DNA of 8,274 nucleotides, taken from the NCBI GenBank assembly GCA_018378255.1, contig JAGZXV010000229.1, forward strand, positions 1 through 8,274, written 5' to 3'. Positions 5,457 to 8,274 of this stretch are shown piece by piece. The position numbers and the translations under genes are program-made. The notes under the pieces are model-generated. The model saw only the letters and a program-made list of their open reading frames with translations, was not told the origin of the DNA and ran no database searches. The stretch comes from Clostridiaceae bacterium (GTDB lineage Bacteria > Bacillota > Clostridia > Lachnospirales > Lachnospiraceae). The number at the start of each line of letters is the position of its first letter. Position 1 is the stretch's first letter.

Positions 5457-7028
5457 ATGATGAAAAAAGCAAAGAAAGCAGCAGTATTGGCACTGGCGGC
5501 AGCGATGATTTTGTCTGCCTGCGGCTCCGGGCAGACATCGGGAGGCGGCAGTACCGCACAGACAGAGAAAAGCGCCAGCAAAGGAGCAGGAAAAGATTCA
5601 ATCAATATAGAAATCAGTTCCGATCCTTCTGTTTTATGCGGCGGTTTTGCAGCCAACTCAACAGTGAACCTGGTATCGGATCAGGTATTCGACCGGCTTT
5701 TGGAGAGCAACGGCGATGGTACCTTTACGCCTAAACTGGCTGAGAAATGGGAGTACGATGAGAACGGAAGGGATATTATTTTCACTCTGCGCGATGGTAT
5801 TAAGTTCCATAACGGGGAAACAATGACCGCCGATGATGTGGTGTTTTCCTTTAATACGATCATCAATGGCGCCTATGCCACCACGGCTACTTCCCCTATG
5901 GAACGGATGGAAAAGGTGGATGATAACCATGTGAAGCTGGTATTTAAGCTGGTATACGGGCCGGCGTTAGAAGCGGCAGCCACCTCTTATATGTGTGTGT
6001 TCCCACAGGCTTATTATGAACAGGATCCGGATGGATTTTTGAGAAATCCAATAGGAACCGGCGCTTACAAGTTTGTGGAGTGGGTGAGCGGAGATCATAT
6101 TGCCCTGACCAGAAATGATGACTATTTTGACGGAATTCCATCAATCAAGGATGTGACCTATAAGGTTTATCTGGATTCCAGTGTGGCGGCCATCGCTTTG
6201 GAGAACGGGGAAATCGATGTGCTGACCAATCCCACTCAGACCGACCGTTCGAACCTGATGAACCATGAAGGCATTGTTTATAAAGAGACAGAATCAGCCA
6301 TGGTCACCTGGGCGTTCTTTAACTGTGAAGGGCGGTTCAGCGACCAGCGGTTAAGAGAGGCGTTCCACTATGCCATTGACAGGGAGGCGGTGCTGCAGGG
6401 AGCTGCGGAAGGTGTCGGCAAGGTGGCCAATTCCATGTTCCCGAATTTCCTTCCGGGAAGCGATCCTGATTACCAGATCAGCCATCCGTACAACCCGGAA
6501 AAGGCGAAGGAGCTTCTGGCGGAAGCCGGATATGGAGATGGAATGGAGATCACGGTCAAAACAAGGGAATCCGCCAACTATTACAGGCCTATGGAGATTA
6601 TGCAGGCCCAGCTGGCCCAGGTTGGCGTTACGATGAACATCGAACGTATGGAATCCAACGCATGGTCAAATGACGTACTGAGACGTTCTGATTTCGAATT
6701 TAACCTGATCGCAACAACTTTGGGATTCCCGGATTTTGATGAACGCTATGCTCTGGTTGTGAGCGGCCAGCCGCAGAACTTCTATCATATCGCTGATCCC
6801 GAACTGGATGCGGCATTTGAGACAAACCGGAGCAGCACCGACCAGGAGGAACGGATCCAGGCATGTCACGATATGATCCGTATCATGGATGAACACTGTC
6901 TGATCCTGCCTCTGTTTGCCAACATGAGAGGAATTGCTTATCAGGAAGGCCTGGAGGGAATTGAGCCTAATCCTTATTACAGCTATAAGATTGACCAGTG
7001 GTCCTGGAATAGCAAGGACGGACAGTGA
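5457..7028 (+). CDS. oppA: Extracellular solute-binding lipoprotein, SBP family 5 (OppA/DppA type)
   Basis: This 523-residue protein begins with a lipoprotein signal: MMKKAKK, a hydrophobic core to residue 18, and lipobox LSAC (19-22) with Cys22 as the lipidated residue. A Gly/Ser/Thr-rich linker follows to about 46. The mature part shows the SBP_bac_5 pattern: QVFDRLLE (76-83), then LAEKWEYDENGRDIIFTLRD, KFHNGETMTADDVVFSF (116-132), GTGAYKFVEW (200-209) and LREAFHYAIDRE (299-310). It is anchored on the outer face of the membrane and delivers ligand to OppBC. The ligand may be a peptide, but this family also binds nickel chelates, glycans and opine-like compounds. AGGAGG (5446-5451) precedes ATG 5457 by 5 nt; ATG 5460 is equally possible. 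It follows oppF by 13 nt. High output would fit a binding protein placed near the operon end. Confidence 0.94.
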   Translation: MMKKAKKAAVLALAAAMILSACGSGQTSGGGSTAQTEKSASKGAGKDSINIEISSDPSVLCGGFAANSTVNLVSDQVFDRLLESNGDGTFTPKLAEKWEYDENGRDIIFTLRDGIKFHNGETMTADDVVFSFNTIINGAYATTATSPMERMEKVDDNHVKLVFKLVYGPALEAAATSYMCVFPQAYYEQDPDGFLRNPIGTGAYKFVEWVSGDHIALTRNDDYFDGIPSIKDVTYKVYLDSSVAAIALENGEIDVLTNPTQTDRSNLMNHEGIVYKETESAMVTWAFFNCEGRFSDQRLREAFHYAIDREAVLQGAAEGVGKVANSMFPNFLPGSDPDYQISHPYNPEKAKELLAEAGYGDGMEITVKTRESANYYRPMEIMQAQLAQVGVTMNIERMESNAWSNDVLRRSDFEFNLIATTLGFPDFDERYALVVSGQPQNFYHIADPELDAAFETNRSSTDQEERIQACHDMIRIMDEHCLILPLFANMRGIAYQEGLEGIEPNPYYSYKIDQWSWNSKDGQ

Positions 7029-7063
7029 TTTTTTTCCTGTAATGGAAGGATGAATGAAGATAG

Positions 7064-7071
7064 AGAAGGAG
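7064..7071 (+). promoter_or_regulatory. Ribosome binding site that decides the bicupin start
   Basis: AGAAGGAG ends 6 nt before the ATG at 7078, an ideal spacing. The in-frame ATG at 7054 has only a purine stretch 3 nt upstream and would add eight lysine/glutamate-rich residues not needed by the cupin fold. The 7078 start is therefore preferred. Confidence 0.7.
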
Positions 7072-7077
7072 AACAAA

Positions 7078-8022
7078 ATGGAAAAACGTTATTTAATTCG
7101 TATGAACAATTCGGAAGACTGGTTAAGACACTGGGATGAGGGCACTCAGGTGGTAAATGATTTTATACTGCCAATAGGGCCTTATGAGAAAGATGAGATG
7201 AGCGATACCATTTACCATAAGGATGCGGAAGTGCCTTACCATCAGCATAAAAAAGGATTTGAGACATTTATGATCGCCAAAGGAAGCGTTGAATGTGTCA
7301 TCCGCGGAAAGCATTTTATTGCCAATGCAGGAGATATCCTTCACATTGCCCCCTATACGCCTCACGGATTCCGCTTTTTAGAAGAAGGGACCATCTGGAG
7401 GGAGTTGTTCCAGGAAATCAACATGGCTCAGGGAATCATGAACAAGAATACAGTAAAAGGCAACTACCCGGAATACATGGATAGCCCGGAATTTATGGAG
7501 GTTTACCGCGGAGACCGCAAAGCCCTCCAGAGGGAGACGCCGGTGCCGGTGGATGTCAGCAAAGAAGAGGTCCATGAAGTACGGACACCCGAATTCGCCT
7601 TTTCCCATTATAAAGGAAACGGCTATGACCTGAAATTAAAGGTTGGAAAATGGGAGACCAATGGTGTAAAAGAGGTATGGCAGGCAAAACTGGATAAAGG
7701 CCTCAATATCGAGTACGATTATCCTCACTGCAACTGGGAACTCTATTACATCACCAAAGGAGCTGTTCAATTCACAATCCTGGATGAAACCTTTACAGCC
7801 GGTCCGGACTGCCTGGTACATATTCCTCCATTTCATAAACACAGCATAAAGGTGCTGGAAGATACGGAGATGTTTGATTATGGCGGGGAAATGGATTTGA
7901 TGGCGCTTTTAGAGGATTATGAATCCATTAAGAAATATCGGCCGGAACAGCTGGAAGATCAGGAATTTATGACTTCCTTCCTCAGGAAATATAAATGTTT
8001 TGTTACGAAAATCTTTATTTAA
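7078..8022 (+). CDS. Two-domain cupin (bicupin) protein, cytoplasmic, function unknown
   Basis: The 314-residue protein has two cupin_2-type barrels. In the first, His55, His57 and Glu62 (HQHKKGFE) with Gly69 form cupin motif 1. Gly85 and His96 in AGDILHIAPYTPHGF form motif 2, a complete 3-His/1-Glu metal site. In the second, His217 and Glu221 (YPHCNWELYYITKG) and His253/His255 in HIPPFHKHS give a plausible but altered site, with Cys218-Asn219 replacing the usual H-x-H spacing. No signal peptide or membrane segment is visible, so it should act in the cytoplasm. It lies 49 nt after the oppA-type gene with its own SD and no terminator between, so it is probably cotranscribed. It may process or bind the imported solute (isomerase, dioxygenase, decarboxylase or sensor are all possible). 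I do not recognise a specific characterised family. Confidence 0.85.
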   Translation: MEKRYLIRMNNSEDWLRHWDEGTQVVNDFILPIGPYEKDEMSDTIYHKDAEVPYHQHKKGFETFMIAKGSVECVIRGKHFIANAGDILHIAPYTPHGFRFLEEGTIWRELFQEINMAQGIMNKNTVKGNYPEYMDSPEFMEVYRGDRKALQRETPVPVDVSKEEVHEVRTPEFAFSHYKGNGYDLKLKVGKWETNGVKEVWQAKLDKGLNIEYDYPHCNWELYYITKGAVQFTILDETFTAGPDCLVHIPPFHKHSIKVLEDTEMFDYGGEMDLMALLEDYESIKKYRPEQLEDQEFMTSFLRKYKCFVTKIFI

Positions 8023-8027
8023 TTTAT

Positions 8028-8190
8028 TGGCGGGGGTAACGCCGTGAATCCAGGGATCGGGGGCGGGGCATCGGACCAGGCGGGGGTGGTTTGGGTGCTC
8101 GCCGGACGCGGCTCCTGGTTTGCGGGAGGCCGGAGCACGGTTTACGGTTCCAGCTCATGGTTCCAGCCGGGGCAGCTCTAGGGCTGAAAG
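8028..8190. other. GC-rich, G-skewed non-coding tract after the operon
   Basis: Immediately after the AT-rich end of the cupin gene the composition shifts to a strongly GC-rich segment with G-runs on the plus strand: GGG 8053-8055, GGGGG 8059-8063, GGGG 8065-8068, GGGGG 8082-8086 and GGG 8093-8095. A 9-bp direct repeat, GGTTCCAGC, occurs at 8146-8154 and 8159-8167, and a short GGCG/CGCC hairpin near 8029-8043. No credible gene, SD or domain is visible on either strand. The base use is unlike every gene in the window, suggesting an inserted or repeated intergenic element or a structured RNA. Its identity is unknown. Confidence 0.5.
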
Positions 8191-8210
8191 GAAGGGAAAT
8201 GAAGGGTACC

Positions 8211-8258
8211 GGGAGCATTCATTGAGAATTCCTGAAGAAATTCTCAATTCAGGCTCCC
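8211..8258. repeat. 48-nt imperfect palindrome (two-tier hairpin)
   Basis: GGGAGC (8211-8216) pairs with GCTCCC (8253-8258). Inside it, after 4-nt internal loops on each side, ATTGAGAATT (8221-8230) pairs perfectly with AATTCTCAAT (8239-8248) around an 8-nt loop. A competing pair, CCTGAA (8231-8236) with TTCAGG (8248-8253), overlaps the main stem. No T-run follows, so it is not a standard intrinsic terminator, although it is the first strong hairpin after the operon. It could be an extragenic palindromic repeat, an RNA processing or stability element, or a protein site. Confidence 0.65.
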
Positions 8259-8274
8259 TAAATCGCTGACTTTG

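Noticed and set aside
7022..7039. T-run after the oppA-type gene as a terminator (ACAG...CTGT around seven T residues).
   Set aside because: The T-run lies in the loop, not after the stem, and the stem has only 4 bp. It should not stop transcription into the bicupin gene.
7054..7077. Earlier ATG for the bicupin gene.
   Set aside because: SD spacing is poor (3 nt), whereas ATG 7078 has AGAAGGAG at 6 nt.
8024..8218. Minus-strand open frame of 64 codons in the GC-rich tail.
   Set aside because: The translation is Pro/Arg-rich low complexity caused by base composition, with no ribosome binding site or recognisable domain.

Overview
The window looks like chromosomal DNA of a Gram-positive, moderate-GC anaerobe of the Clostridia, most likely Lachnospiraceae. 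This rests on strong AGGAGG-type ribosome binding sites, near-consensus sigma-A promoter elements, a lipobox-type solute-binding protein and the codon and protein style. The taxonomic call is inference from the sequence alone.

Layout. Positions 2-559 hold the C-terminal part of a TctA-type permease of a tripartite tricarboxylate transporter, entering from the left edge and closed by a rho-independent terminator (635-672). A TetR-family repressor gene (716-1381, minus strand) follows. It is divergent from a six-gene plus-strand operon: oppB (1650-2588), oppC (2588-3487), oppD (3498-4493), oppF (4493-5443), an oppA/dppA-type lipoprotein (5457-7028) and a two-domain cupin protein (7078-8022). 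The genes are packed with 1-nt overlaps or gaps of 10-49 nt, each with its own Shine-Dalgarno sequence, so they are very probably one transcript.

Control region. The 268-bp divergent interval is the most information-rich part. It contains a textbook promoter (TTGACA, 17 nt, TATACT) for the operon and an oppositely oriented TATAAT overlapping it for the tetR gene. Two copies of a 14-bp dyad, TTGAACACGTTCAA, lie in opposite orientation: one just past the promoter, one just before the oppB ribosome binding site. Between them are a possible second (extended -10) promoter and a small hairpin followed by six T residues that resembles an attenuator. The simplest model is a ligand-responsive TetR protein that represses both itself and the transporter-cupin operon.

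How the genes work together. OppA captures a peptide-like or other small solute outside the membrane, OppBC form the pore and OppDF hydrolyse ATP to import it. The cytoplasmic bicupin probably acts on, or binds, the imported compound. The substrate cannot be read from the sequence; the peptide assignment is a family default.

Tail. After the cupin gene the base composition changes abruptly to a very GC-rich, G-skewed non-coding stretch (about 8028-8190) with many G-runs, followed by a 48-nt imperfect palindrome (8211-8258). No gene is supported there. I see no tRNA, rRNA, CRISPR array or transposase in the window.
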